DNA of 64,000 nucleotides from positions 12,592,501 to 12,656,500 of the forward strand of contig OZ038528.1 of the NCBI GenBank assembly GCA_964036665.1, read 5' to 3'. The stretch comes from Gordius sp. MW1 (taxonomy: Eukaryota > Nematomorpha > Gordioida > Gordea > Gordiidae). Under the pieces are notes generated by a model. That model saw nothing but the letters and a program-made list of their open reading frames with translations, searched no databases and had not been told where the DNA came from. Shown here piece by piece: positions 28,001-40,549 of the stretch (its first letter is position 1; each line of letters begins with the position of its first letter). Made by a program: the position numbers and the translations under genes.

Positions 28001-30145
28001 ATGCGATCGATTTCAAAGTAATAGTTTTCTGATTCTGATAAATTTTTACTTTTTATCTTGGAAATCACGTCTGAAAACGACAACTTTCATCAGATGAATA
28101 CGGTTGAAACAAAAAAATGTGAAAATTTTCTTGAAAAGAAATATTTTTTTGTTATTTTATGTGAAAGAGCTTGAAAAAATATATAGAAGTAAGCCAATTT
28201 GAGAATCCTATTATCCTCGATTGACTCCCGAAAAGAACTTTTAAGCAACTAAAACTCTCATTTTGACAAAAGACAACGTTTGATTGTTGCGATTAGTTTC
28301 TTGTATCGCAAAGTGACTGCTGAATTTTTGAAACATGCTCTATGCGATCATGATTTTAAAGAAATAGTTTTCTGATTCTGATAAATTTTTACTTTTTATC
28401 ATGGAAATCACGTCTGAAAACGACAGCTTTCATCGGATGAATACGGTTGAAACAAAAAAATGTGAAAATTTTCTTGGAAAGAAAAATTATTTTTTGTTAT
28501 TTTATGTGAAAGAGCTTGAAAAAATATATAGAAGTAAGCCAATTTGAGAATCCTACTATCCTCGATTGACTCCTGAAAAGAACTTTTAAGCAGCGAAAAC
28601 TCTAATTTTGACAAAAAACGTTTTATTGTTGCGATTAGTTGGTTGTATCGCAGCGTGAGTGCATAATTTTTGAAAACTGCTACATGCGATCGATTTCAAA
28701 GTAATAGTTTTCTGATTCTGATAAATTTTTACTTTTTATCATGGAAATCACGTCTGAAAACGACAACTTTCATCAGATGAATACGGTTGAACAAAAAAAT
28801 GTGAAAATTTTCTTGGAAAAAAATATTTTTTTGTTATTTTATGTGAAAGAGCTTGAAAAAATATATAGAAGTAAGCCAATTCGAGAATCCTATTATCCTC
28901 GATTGACTCCCGAAAAGAACTTTTAAGCAGCTAAAACTCTCATTTTGACAAAAGAACGTTTGATTGTTGCGATTAGTTTCTTGTATCGCAACGTGACTGC
29001 TGAATTTTTGAAACATGCTCTATGCGATCATGATTTTAAAGAAATAGTTTTCTGATTCTGATAAATTTTTACTTTTTATCATGGAAATCACGTCTGAAAA
29101 CGACAGCTTTCATCGGATGAATACGGTTGAAACAAAAAAATGTGAAAATTTTCTTGGAAAGAAAAATTATTTTTTGTTATTTTATGTGAAAGAGCTTGAA
29201 AAAATATATAGAAGTAAGCCAATTTGAGAATCCTACTATCCTCGATTGACTCCCGAAAAGAACTTTTAAGCAGCGAAAACTCTAATTTTGACAAAAAACG
29301 TTTTATTGTTGCGATTAGTTGGTTGTATCGCAGCGTGAGTGCATAATTTTTGAAAACTGCTATATGCGATCGATTTCAAAGTAATAGTTTTCTGATTCTG
29401 ATAAATTTTTACTTTTTATCATGGAAATCACGTCTGAAAACGACAACTTTCATCGGATACGGTTGAAACAAAAAAATGTGAAAATTTTCTTGGAAAGAAA
29501 AATTATTTTTTGTTATTTTATGTGAAAGAGCTTGAAAAAATATATAGAAGTAAGCCAATTCGAGAATCCTACTATCCTCGATTGACTCCTGAAAAGAACT
29601 TTTAAGCAGCGAAAACTCTAATTTTGACAAAAAACGTTTTATTGTTGCGATTAGTTGGTTGTATCGCAGCGTGAGTGCATAATTTTTGAAAACTGCTATA
29701 TGCGATTGATTTCAAAGTAATAGTTTTCTGATTCTGATAAATTTTTACTTTTTATTATGGAAATCACGTCTGAAAACGACAACTTTCATCAGATGAATAC
29801 GGTTGAAACAAAAAAATGTGAAAATTTTCTTGGAAAAAAATATTTTTTTGTTATTTTATGTGAAAGAGCTTGAAAAAATATATAGAAGTAAGCCAATTTG
29901 AGAATCCTATTATCCTCGATTGACTTCCGAAAAGAGGTTTTAAGTTGCGAGAACTATCATTTTGACAAAAGACAACGTTTTATTGATGCGATTAGTTTGT
30001 TGTATCGCAACGTGAGTGCTTAATTTTTGAAAATGGCTCTATGCGATCATGATTTCAAAGTAATAGTTTTCAGATTCTGATAAATTTTTACTTGGGATCA
30101 TAGAAACCACGTCTGAAAACGACAACTTTCATCGGATGAATACGG
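25012..30145 (+). repeat. HOR family B, copy 2 (5134 bp)
   Basis: This unit of 15 monomers is repeated almost base for base 5134 bp downstream: equivalent points 25642/30776, 26331/31465, 27725/32859 and 28408/33542 are all exactly 5134 bp apart. It mixes type-A (to ~27.35 kb) and type-B (to ~29.9 kb) monomers. Near-identity between copies and clear divergence between monomers inside a copy is the mark of HOR amplification. Confidence 0.95.
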
Positions 30146-33100
30146 TTCAAAAAAAATATGTGAAAGATTTTGAGGTAAAAATATTTATTTTTTCGATTCT
30201 ATGTGAAAGAGCATGAAAAAATATATATAAGTAAGCCAATTTGAGAATCCTATTATCCTCGATTTACTTCCGAATAGAGGTTTTAAGCTGCGAGAACTAT
30301 CATTTTGACAAAAGACAACGTTTTATTGATGCGATTAGTTTGTTGTATCGCAACGTGAGTGCTTAATTATTGAAAATGGCTCTATGCGATCATGATTTCA
30401 AAGTAATAGTTTTCAGATTCTGATAAATTTTTACTTGGGATCATGGAAACCACGTCTGAAAACGACAACTTTCATCGGATGCATACGGTTGAAAGAAAAA
30501 TATGTGAAAAATTTTGAGGTAAAAATATTTATTTTTTTTAATTCTATGTGAAAGAGCATGAAAAAATATATAAAAGTAAGCCAATTTGAGAATACTATTA
30601 TCCTCGATTGACTTCCGAAAAGAGGTTTTAAGTTGCGAGAACTATCACTTTGACAAAAGACAACGTTTTATTGATGCGATTAGTTTGTTGTATCGCAACG
30701 TGAGTGCTTAATTTTTGAAAATGGCTCTATGCGATCATGATTTCAAAGTAATAGTTTTCAGATTCTGATAAATTTTTACTTGGGATCATGGAAACTACGT
30801 CTATAAACGACAACTTTCATCGGATGCATACGGTTGAAAGAAAAATATGTGAAAAATTTTGAGGTAAAAATATTTATTTTTTTCGATTCTATGTGAAAGA
30901 GCATGAAAAAATATATAAAAGTAAGCCAATTTGAGAATCCTCTTATCCTCGATTGACTTCCGAAAAGAGGTTTTAAGCTGCGAGAACTATCATTTTGACA
31001 AAAGACAACGTTTATTGTTGCGATTAGTTTGTTGTATCGCAACGTGAGTGCTTAATTTTTGAAAATGGCTCTATGCGATCATGATTTCAAAGTAATAGTT
31101 TTCAGATTCTGATAAATTTTTACTTGGGATCATAGAAACCACGTCTGAAAACGACAACTTTCATCGGATGCATACGGTTGAAAGAAAAATATGTGAAAAA
31201 TTTTGAGGTAAAAATATTTATTTTTTTCGATTCTATGTGAAAGAGCATGAAAAAATATATATAAGTAAGCCAATTTGAGAATCCTCTTATCCTCGATTGA
31301 CTTCCGAATAGAGGTTTTAAGCTGCGAGAACTATCATTTTGACAAAAGACAACGTTTTATTGATGCGATTAGTTTGTTGTATCGCAACGTGAGTGCTTAA
31401 TTTTTGAAAATGGCTCTATGCGATCATGATTTCAAAGTAATAGTTTTCAGATTCTGATAAATTTTTACTTGGGATCATGGAAACTACGTCTATAAACGAC
31501 AACTTTCATCGGATGCATACGGTTGAAAGAAAAATATGTGAAAAATTTTGAGGTAAAAATATTTATTTTTTTCGATTCTATGTGAAAGAGCATGAAAAAA
31601 TATATAAAAGTAAGCCAATTTGAGAATCCTCTTATCCTCGATTGACTTCCGAAAAGAGGTTTTAAGCTGCGAGAACTATCATTTTGACAAAAGACAACGT
31701 TTATTGTTGCGATTAGTTTGTTGTATCGCAACGTGATGCTTAATTTTAGAAAATGGCTCTATGCGATCATGATTTCAAAGTAATAGTTTTCAGATTCTGA
31801 TAAATTTTTAGTTGGGATCATAGAAACCACGTCTTAAAACGACAACTTTCATCGGATAAATACGGTTCAAAGAAAAATATGTGAAAAATTTTGAGGTAAA
31901 AATATTTATTTTTTTCAATTCTATGTGAAAGAGCATGAAAAAATATATAAAAGTAAGCCAATTTGAGAATCCTATTATCCTCGATTGACTTCCGAAAAGA
32001 GGTTTTAAGTTGCGAGAACTATCATTTTGACAAAAGACAACGTTTTATTGTTGCGATTAGTTTGTTGTATCGCAACGTGAGTGCTTAATTTTTCCAAAAT
32101 GCACTATGCGATCATGATTTTAAAGTAATAGTTTTCTGATTCTGATAAATTTTTACTTTTTATCATCGAAATAACGTCTGAAAACGACAACTTTCATCGG
32201 ATGCATACGGTTGAAAGAAAAATATGTGAATAATTTTGAGGTAAAAATATTTATTTTTTTCGATTCTATGTGAAAGAGCATGAAAAAATATATATAAGTA
32301 AGCCAATTTGAGAATCCTATTATCCTCGATTGACTTCCGAAAAGAGGTTTTAAGTTGCGAGAACTATCATTTTGACAAAAGACAACGTTTTATTGTTGCG
32401 ATTAGTTTGTTGTATCGCAACGTGATGCTTAATTTTTGAAAATGGCTCTATGCGATCATGATTTCAAAGTAATAGTTTCCAGATTCTGATAAATTTTTAC
32501 TTTTTATCATGGAAATCACGTCTGAAAACGACAACTTTCATCAGATGAATACGGTTGAAACAAAAAAATGTGAAAATTTTCTTGAAAAAAAATATTTTTT
32601 TGTTATTTTTCGTAAAAGAGCTTGAAAAAATATATAGAAGTAAGCCAATTTGAGAATCCTATTATCCTCGATTGACTCCCGAAAAAAACTTTTAAGCAAC
32701 TAAAACTCTCATTTTGAAAAAAGACAACGTTTGATTGTTGCGATTAGTTTCTTGTATCGCAACGTGACTGCTGAATTTTTGAAACATGCTCTATGCGATC
32801 ATGATTTTAAAGAAATAGTTTTCTGATTCTGATAAATTTTTACTTTTTATCATGGAAATCACGTCTGAAAACGACAGCTTTCATCGGATGAATACGGTTG
32901 AAACAAAAAAATGTGAAAATTTTCTTGGAAAGAAAAATTATTTTTTGTTATTTTATGTGAAAGAGCTTGAAAAAATATATAGAAGTAAGCCAATTTGAGA
33001 ATCCTACTATCCTCGATTGACTCCCGAAAAGAACTTTTAAGCAGCGAAAACTCTAATTTTGACAAAAAACGTTTTATTGTTGCGATTAGTTGGTTGTATC

Positions 33101-34883
33101 GCAGCGTGAGTGCATAATTTTTGAAAACTGCTATATGCGATCGATTTCAAAGTAATAGTTTTCTGATTCTGATAAATTTTTACTTTTTATCTTGGAAATC
33201 ACGTCTGAAAACGACAACTTTCATCAGATGAATACGGTTGAAACAAAAAAATGTGAAAATTTTCTTGAAAAGAAATATTTTTTTGTTATTTTATGTGAAA
33301 GAGCTTGAAAAAATATATAGAAGTAAGCCAATTTGAGAATCCTATTATCCTCGATTGACTCCCGAAAAGAACTTTTAAGCAACTAAAACTCTCATTTTGA
33401 CAAAAGACAACGTTTGATTGTTGCGATTAGTTTCTTGTATCGCAAAGTGACTGCTGAATTTTTGAAACATGCTCTATGCGATCATGATTTTAAAGAAATA
33501 GTTTTCTGATTCTGATAAATTTTTACTTTTTATCATGGAAATCACGTCTGAAAACGACAGCTTTCATCGGATGAATACGGTTGAAACAAAAAAATGTGAA
33601 AATTTTCTTGGAAAGAAAAATTATTTTTTGTTATTTTATGTGAAAGAGCTTGAAAAAATATATAGAAGTAAGCCAATTTGAGAATTATACTATCCTCCAT
33701 TGACTCCTGAAAAGAACTTTTAAGCAGCGAAAACTCTAATTTTGACAAAAAACGTTTTATTGTTGCGATTAGATCGCAGCGTGAGTGCATAATTTTTGAA
33801 AACTGCTATATGCGATCGATTTCAAAGTAATAGTTTTCTGATTCTGATAAATTTTTACTTTTTATCATGGAAATCACGTCTGAAAACGACAACTTTCATC
33901 AGATGAATACGGTTGAACAAAAAAATGTGAAAATTTTCTTGGAAAAAAATATTTTTTTGTTATTTTATGTGAAAGAGCTTGAAAAAATATATAGAAGTAA
34001 GCCAATTCGAGAATCCTATTATCCTCGATTGACTCCCGAAAAGAACTTTTAAGCAGCTAAAACTCTCATTTTGACAAAAGAACGTTTGATTGTTGCGATT
34101 AGTTTCTTGTATCGCAACGTGACTGCTGAATTTTTGAAACATGCTCTATGCGATCATGATTTTAAAGAAATAGTTTTCTGATTCTGATAAATTTTTACTT
34201 TTTATCATGGAAATCACGTCTGAAAACGACAGCTTTCATCGGATGAATACGGTTGAAACAAAAAAATGTGAAAATTTTCTTGGAAAGAAAAATTATTTTT
34301 TGTTATTTTATGTGAAAGAGCTTGAAAAAATATATAGAAGTAAGCCAATTTGAGAATCCTACTATCCTCGATTGACTCCCGAAAAGAACTTTTAAGCAGC
34401 GAAAACTCTAATTTTGACAAAAAACGTTTTATTGTTGCGATTAGTTGGTTGTATCGCAGCGTGAGTGCATAATTTTTGAAAACTGCTATATGCGATCGAT
34501 TTCAAAGTAATAGTTTTCTGATTCTGATAAATTTTTACTTTTTATCATGGAAATCACGTCTGAAAACGACAACTTTCATCGGATACGGTTGAAACAAAAA
34601 AATGTGAAAATTTTCTTGGAAAGAAAAATTATTTTTTGTTATTTTATGTGAAAGAGCTTGAAAAAATATATAGAAGTAAGCCAATTCGAGAATCCTACTA
34701 TCCTCGATTGACTCCTGAAAAGAACTTTTAAGCAGCGAAAACTCTAATTTTGACAAAAAACGTTTTATTGTTGCGATTAGTTGGTTGTATCGCAGCGTGA
34801 GTGCATAATTTTTGAAAACTGCTATATGCGATTGATTTCAAAGTAATAGTTTTCTGATTCTGATAAATTTTTACTTTTTATCA
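30146..34883 (+). repeat. HOR family B, copy 3
   Basis: This copy matches copy 2 except for rare changes. At 33762-33780 eight bases (TTGGTTGT) are missing from the dyad loop, which cuts the offset from 5134 to 5126 bp downstream of it. A few substitutions sit close by (near 33686 and 33697). The copy gives way to a local triplication step at about 34,884. Confidence 0.93.
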
Positions 34884-35900
34884 TGGAAATCACGTCTGAA
34901 AACGACAACTTTCATCAGATGAATACGGTTGAAACAAAAAAATGTGAAAATTTTCTTGGAAAAAAATATTTTTTTGTTATTTTATGTGAAAGAGCTTGAA
35001 AAAATATATAGAAGTAAGCCAATTCGAGAATCCTATTATCCTCGATTGACTCCCGAAAAGAACTTTTAAGCAGCTAAAACTCTCATTTTGACAAAAGAAC
35101 GTTTGATTGTTGCGATTAGTTTCTTGTATCGCAACGTGACTGCTGAATTTTTGAAACATGCTCTATGCGATCATGATTTTAAAGAAATAGTTTTCTGATT
35201 CTGATAAATTTTTACTTTTTATCATGGAAATCACGTCTGAAAACGACAGCTTTCATCGGATGAATACGGTTGAAACAAAAAAATGTGAAAATTTTCTTGG
35301 AAAGAAAAATTATTTTTTGTTATTTTATGTGAAAGAGCTTGAAAAAATATATAGAAGTAAGCCAATTTGAGAATCCTACTATCCTCGATTGACTCCCGAA
35401 AAGAACTTTTAAGCAGCGAAAACTCTAATTTTGACAAAAAACGTTTTATTGTTGCGATTAGTTGGTTGTATCGCAGCGTGAGTGCATAATTTTTGAAAAC
35501 TGCTATATGCGATCGATTTCAAAGTAATAGTTTTCTGATTCTGATAAATTTTTACTTTTTATCATGGAAATCACGTCTGAAAACGACAACTTTCATCGGA
35601 TACGGTTGAAACAAAAAAATGTGAAAATTTTCTTGGAAAGAAAAATTATTTTTTGTTATTTTATGTGAAAGAGCTTGAAAAAATATTTAGAAGTAAGCCA
35701 ATTTGAGAATCCTACTATCCTCGATTGACTCCCGAAAAGAACTTTTAAGCAGCGAAAACTCTAATTTTGACAAAAAACGTTTTATTGTTGCGATTAGTTG
35801 GTTGTATCGCAGCGTGAGTGCATAATTTTTGAAAACTGCTATATGCGATCGATTTCAAAGTAATAGTTTTCTGATTCTGATAAATTTTTACTTTTTATCA
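34884..35900 (+). repeat. 1017-bp three-monomer tandem duplication
   Basis: Equivalent points 33960/34977 and 34214/35231 are both 1017 bp apart, so three type-B monomers of copy 3 are duplicated in tandem. The second copy has drifted slightly (for example aaaatatttagaag near 35,683). Confidence 0.88.
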
Positions 35901-37057
35901 TGGAAATCACGTCTGACAACTTTTATCAGATGAATACGGTTGAAACAAAAAAATGTGAAAATTTTTTTGAAAAAAAATATTTTTTTGTTATTTTATGTGA
36001 AAGAGCTTGAAAAAATATTTTGAAGTAAGCCAATTTGAGAATCCTATTATCCTCGATTGACTCCGAAAAGAACTTTTAAGCAGCGAAAACTTTCATTTTG
36101 ACAAAAGACAACTTATTGTTGCGATTAGTTGGTTGTATCGCAGCGTGAGTGCTTAATTTTTTAAAAGTGCTATATGCGATCGATTTCAAAGTAATTGTTT
36201 TCTGATTCAGATAAATTTTTACTTTTTATCATGGAAATCACGTCTGAAAACGACAACTTTCATCGGATGAATACGGTTGAAAAATTTTCTTGAAAAAAAA
36301 TATTTTTTTGTTATTTTATGTGAAAGAGCTTGAAAAAATATATAAATCTAAGCCAATTTGAGAATCCTATTATCCTTGATTGACTACCGAAAAGAACTTT
36401 TAAGCAGCGAAAACTCTCATTTTGACAAAAGACAACGTTTGATTGTTGCGATTAGTTTCTTATATCGCAACGTGAGGGCTGAATTTTTGAAACATGCTCT
36501 ATGCGATCAGGATTTTAAAGAAATAGTTTTCTGATTCTGATAAATCTTTACTTTTTATCATGGAAATCACGTCTGAAAACGAAAACTTTCATCGGATGAA
36601 TACGGCTGAAAGATAAAAATGTGTAAATTTTCTAGGCAAATTTTTTTTTTATTTTATGTGAAAGAGCTTGAAAAATAATATATAAAAGTAAGCTAATTTG
36701 AGAATCCTATTATCTTCGATTGACTCCCGAATAGAAATTTTAAGCAGCGAGAACTCTCATTTTGACAAATGACAACATTTTATTGTTGCGATTATTTGTT
36801 ATATCGCAACGTGAGTGCTTAATTTTTAAAAACTGCTCTATGCGATTCAAAGTAATAGTCTTCTGATTCTGATAAATTTTTACTTTTTATCATGGAAATC
36901 ACGTCTGAAAACGAAAACTTTCATCGGATGAATATGGTTAAAGGACAAGAATGTGAAAAATTTTGAGGTAAAAAAATTTATTTTTGTTATTTTATGTGAA
37001 AGGGCTTGAAAAAATATATAAAAGTAAGCCAATTTGAGAATCCTATTATTTCGGATT
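35901..37057 (+). repeat. Decaying right edge of the direct satellite array
   Basis: Monomers remain recognisable (atcatggaaatcacgtct, agccaatttgagaatcc) but carry many private substitutions and small deletions and no longer match an HOR. This is what is expected at the edge of a satellite array, where unequal exchange is rare. Confidence 0.88.
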
Positions 37058-37351
37058 CAGGATTTCTTTCAGAAAAAATGCTCCGGGAGGGGGGGGGTAT
37101 TTTCAACTTCCCGGGGGTTAGAATTATTTTTAATTGCTAAACCATTTTGTATAATATTTGCTGATTTTTATTGGTGATATAAGTGATATAGAAATAGAGA
37201 CATACACGCATAATCATTAAATAATTTATGACTTCATGATGGAACTTGAGTTCATGCTTCCTTCAATCAAAACTCTCCGGGGGGGGGGGGTGGTATTTGA
37301 AATAGCCCGGGGGGTAATACCTCCCCGGGCTCCCCTTTGAAAGAAACCCTG
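37058..37351. mobile_element. 294-bp MITE with CAGGRTTTCTTTCA terminal inverted repeats
   Basis: The left end CAGGATTTCTTTCA and the inverse complement of the right end, CAGGGTTTCTTTCA, match at 13 of 14 positions. The similarity continues through G/C-rich subterminal blocks (ctccgggagg left, ggtaatacctccccgggctc right). The element interrupts a satellite monomer between tcggatt and tggattgactcc, so GGATT appears on both sides as a short, imperfect target duplication. A hAT-type origin is suggested by the CAGGG start, but the duplication is not a clean 8 bp. It has no coding capacity. Confidence 0.8.
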
Positions 37352-38090
37352 TGGATTGACTCCCGAAAAGAAATTTTAAGCAGCGAGAACTCTTATTTTG
37401 ACAAATGACAACATTTTATTGTTGCGATTAGTTTGTTGTATCGCAACGTGACTGCTTAATTTTTGAAAACTGCTCTATGCGATCATTTCAAAGTAATAGT
37501 TTTCTGATTCTGATAAATTTTTACTTTTTATCATGGAAATCACGTCTAAAAACAAAAACTTTCATCGGATGAATACGGCTGAAAAAAATGTGAAAGTTTT
37601 CTATGTAAAAAAAATATTTTTTGTTATTTTATTTAAAAGAGCTTGAAAAAATTTATAAAAGTAAGCCAATTTGAGAATCCTATTATCCTCGATTGACTTC
37701 CGAAAAGAAATTTTAAGCAGCGAGAACTCTTATTTTGACAAAAGGCAACATTTCATTGTTGCGATTGGTTTCTTGTATCGTAACGCGATTGCTTAATTTT
37801 TGAAAAGTGCTCTATGCGATCATGATTTCAAAGTAATAATTTTCTGATTCTGAGAGATTTTTACTTTTTATCATAGAAATCACGCCTGAAAATGACAACT
37901 TTCATGGGATAAATACGGTTGAAAGAAAAAAATGTGAAAGAGGAAAAAATTTTTTTTTTGTGATTTTATGTGAAAGAGCTTGAAAAAATATGTAAAAGTA
38001 AGCCAATTTAAGAATCCTATTATTCTCGTTTGACTCCCGAAAAGAAATTTTAAGCAGCGAGAACTCTCATTTTGACAAATGACAACATTT
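37352..38090 (+). repeat. Degenerate direct satellite monomers
   Basis: About two diverged monomers continue in the original orientation (gattgactcccgaaaag, atttcaaagtaatag) up to gacaaatgacaacattttta, where homology in this orientation stops. Confidence 0.88.
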
Positions 38091-40065
38091 TTAAAAAAAA
38101 TATATTTTCGTCCTCAAAATTTTTTCACTTTTTTTGTTGAACCATATAGCCCTCGTGAAAGTTTTCGATATCAGAGGTAAATTGCGTGAAAATTTTTTTT
38201 GATCAGGCATCAAAAATTATTAACTTTAAATCACGATCGCGTAGAGCTTGTTTCACAAAAACTAGAGACATTAGTTTCTCAATCTAAAACTTCCCCCTCT
38301 TTAAAATTCTTATCAGCACTCTAACAAGGACATAAGGCCACGAAATTTTACTAGCTTTTAAATATTTTTTCAACCCCCTTTTACAAAAATATTTAAAAAA
38401 ATTTTGACCTCAAAATTTTCTCACTTTTTTTTCGAACCTTATAGCTCTAATGAAAATTTTCGATATTAAAGATGAATTCCGTGGAAAATTTTTTTTGATC
38501 ATTATTAATTTTAAATCACGATCGAATAGAGCATGTTTCACAAAAACTAGAGACACGCTTAATAAGCGATATTGAAACAAACTAAACGCAACACGAAATT
38601 TTAATTTCTCTCAATCTAAAACTTATTTCTTAAAAAATTCTTATAGGGATTCTAGCATGGACATATACCACGAATATTTACTCACTTTTTACTATTTTTC
38701 AACCACCTTTCACAAAAACATGAAGAGAAAATATTTTTCGATCTCCAAATTTTTTCACTTTTTTTGTTGAACCATATAGCCCTCGTGAAAATTTTCGATA
38801 TCAGAGGTGAATTCCGTGAAAAAGTTTTTATTTGATCAGGCATCAAAAATTATTAACTTTAAATCACTATCGAATGGAGCTTGTTTCACAAAAACTAGAG
38901 ACACGCTTAATAAGCGATATTGAAACAAACTAAACGCAACACGAAAATATTAATTTCTCTCAATCTAAAACTTCCCCTCTTAAAAAATTCTTATCGGGAT
39001 TCTAACAAGGATATAATGCCACAAATATTTACTAACTTTTAAATATTTTTTCAACCCCCCTTTCACAAAAATATGAAAAAAATGTTTTTTTACACCTCAA
39101 AATTTTTTCACTTTTTTTGTTCAGCCATATAGCCCTCACGAAAATTTAAGATATGAAAGGTGAATGCTGTGAAACATTTTTTTTTAATTGTCATCAAAAA
39201 TTATTAACTTTGAATCACGATCAAAAACTAGAGACACGCTTAAAAAGCGATATTGAAACAAACTAAACCCAACACGAAAATTTTAATTTCTCTCAATCTA
39301 AAACTTCCCCTCTTTAGAAATTCTCATCGGGATTTTAACAAGGACATGATGCCACGAATATTTATTCTCTTTTAAATTTTTGACCGCAAAATTTTTCAAA
39401 TCTTTTCTTTCAACGATATTCTCCCGATGAAAGTTCTCGATTTCAGACGTGAATTCCAGACAAAAAGTTAAAATTTATCAGAATCAGAAAATTATTACTT
39501 TGAAATCACGATCGCATAAAAGATGTTTCAAAAAATTTAAACACATGTTTAAAAAGCGATCGCAATAAAACGTTCTCTTCTCTCAAATTGAGAGTTGTCG
39601 TTGCTTAAAATTTGTTATCGAGAGTCAAACGAGGATTATATGATTCTAAAATTTGCTAACTTTTAGATAATTTTTTAAGCTCCTTCACATAAAATAACAA
39701 AAAAATAATTTTTTGCCTCAAAATCTTTTAAATATTTTTTTTCAACCATATTACCCAAATGAATGTTTTCGATTTAAGACGTGAATTCCATGACAAAAAG
39801 TTAATTTGATCAAGAAATGTTTATTTCCAAATCACGGTCGCATTGAGCATGCTTCAAAAATCCAGCACACAACTTCAAAAAGCGATAGGAAACAAACTAA
39901 TCGCAACAATTTTCTCTCAAATTGAGAGTTCTCGCTACTTAAATTATTTTATCTGGAGTTAAACGAGGTTAATATGATTCTCGAATTTATTAACTTTTTT
40001 AAATTAAACTACATTTTTTTCTTTCAACCATATTCCCCCGTTAAAATTTTTCGATTTCAGAATTG
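38091..40065 (-). repeat. Inverted, strongly diverged satellite monomers
   Basis: From about 38,091 the monomers read on the opposite strand: cctcaaaattttttcac, aaatcacgatcgc and gaaccatatagccctc are inverse complements of gtgaaaaattttgagg, gcgatcatgattt and the cggatgaatacggttg region. About six or seven copies of uneven length (roughly 280-355 bp) are visible, with anchors near 38146, 38436, 38770, 39124, 39412, 39748 and 40028. They are more diverged than any direct monomer, so this is an older segment beyond an inversion point. Confidence 0.85.
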
Positions 40066-40076
40066 AAAGAGGATAA

Positions 40077-40082
40077 TTTATT
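40077..40082 (-). terminator. Candidate poly(A) signal of AP3M
   Basis: AATAAA on the minus strand (TTTATT as written) lies about 280 bp past the AP3M stop codon, just outside the inverted satellite. The interval 40066-40363 is otherwise AT-rich and featureless. Other weaker signals could be used instead. Confidence 0.35.
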
Positions 40083-40363
40083 ATAAATTTGAAACATAAA
40101 ATATGACGATTAAATATAAAAATACACTAACGTCAAATAGTGCAACTTAAAAGTATAAAAAAAATATAATTTAAAATAAGACAAACTTAAATAGATTATC
40201 CTCTAACCAGGTGAAAGATGCGTTATTGTAAAGCAATAAAACTTTTGCATTCGAAATTAAAACAAAATATTAGTTAGAGTCAATAATTTAAATTACAAAA
40301 TATAATAAATAATGTTACATACAATTAACAATGAGTCGAAAAGGTGAAAAATTTAAAATATAT

Positions 40364-40549
40364 TTAGATTCTTATTTGAAATTTGCCAGCTTTGGTTAAA
40401 TATTTGACTCCTTTAAATGGCTTGTAATTTTCTCCTGTAATATCTAATCGATTTATCTTCACCCCTGAAAATGTAACTTGAGGAATCGTGAAACTAACAT
40501 TGATAGTAAGATTCATATCGGGTACTGGCACACCATGATTTATAATAAT
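40364..40549 (-). CDS. AP3M1: AP3M exon 9 (C-terminus, stop codon)
   Basis: This exon has 61 codons plus TAA at 40364-40366 and starts in phase 0 after the acceptor ttttacag. It encodes the last strands of the mu homology domain, ending KPFKGVKYLTKAGKFQ and then a short tail, which is the family's invariant C-terminus. Confidence 0.95.
   Translation of the reverse strand: MIINHGVPVPDMNLTINVSFTIPQVTFSGVKINRLDITGENYKPFKGVKYLTKAGKFQIRI

Noticed and set aside
1-37057. CRISPR-like regular repeats
   Set aside because: The repeats are contiguous ~345-bp monomers without spacers, in animal DNA with spliceosomal introns.
37081-37290. G-runs in the MITE as a possible sequencing artefact
   Set aside because: Both runs are flanked by matching inverted subterminal sequence, so the element is real, though the exact run lengths may be wrong.
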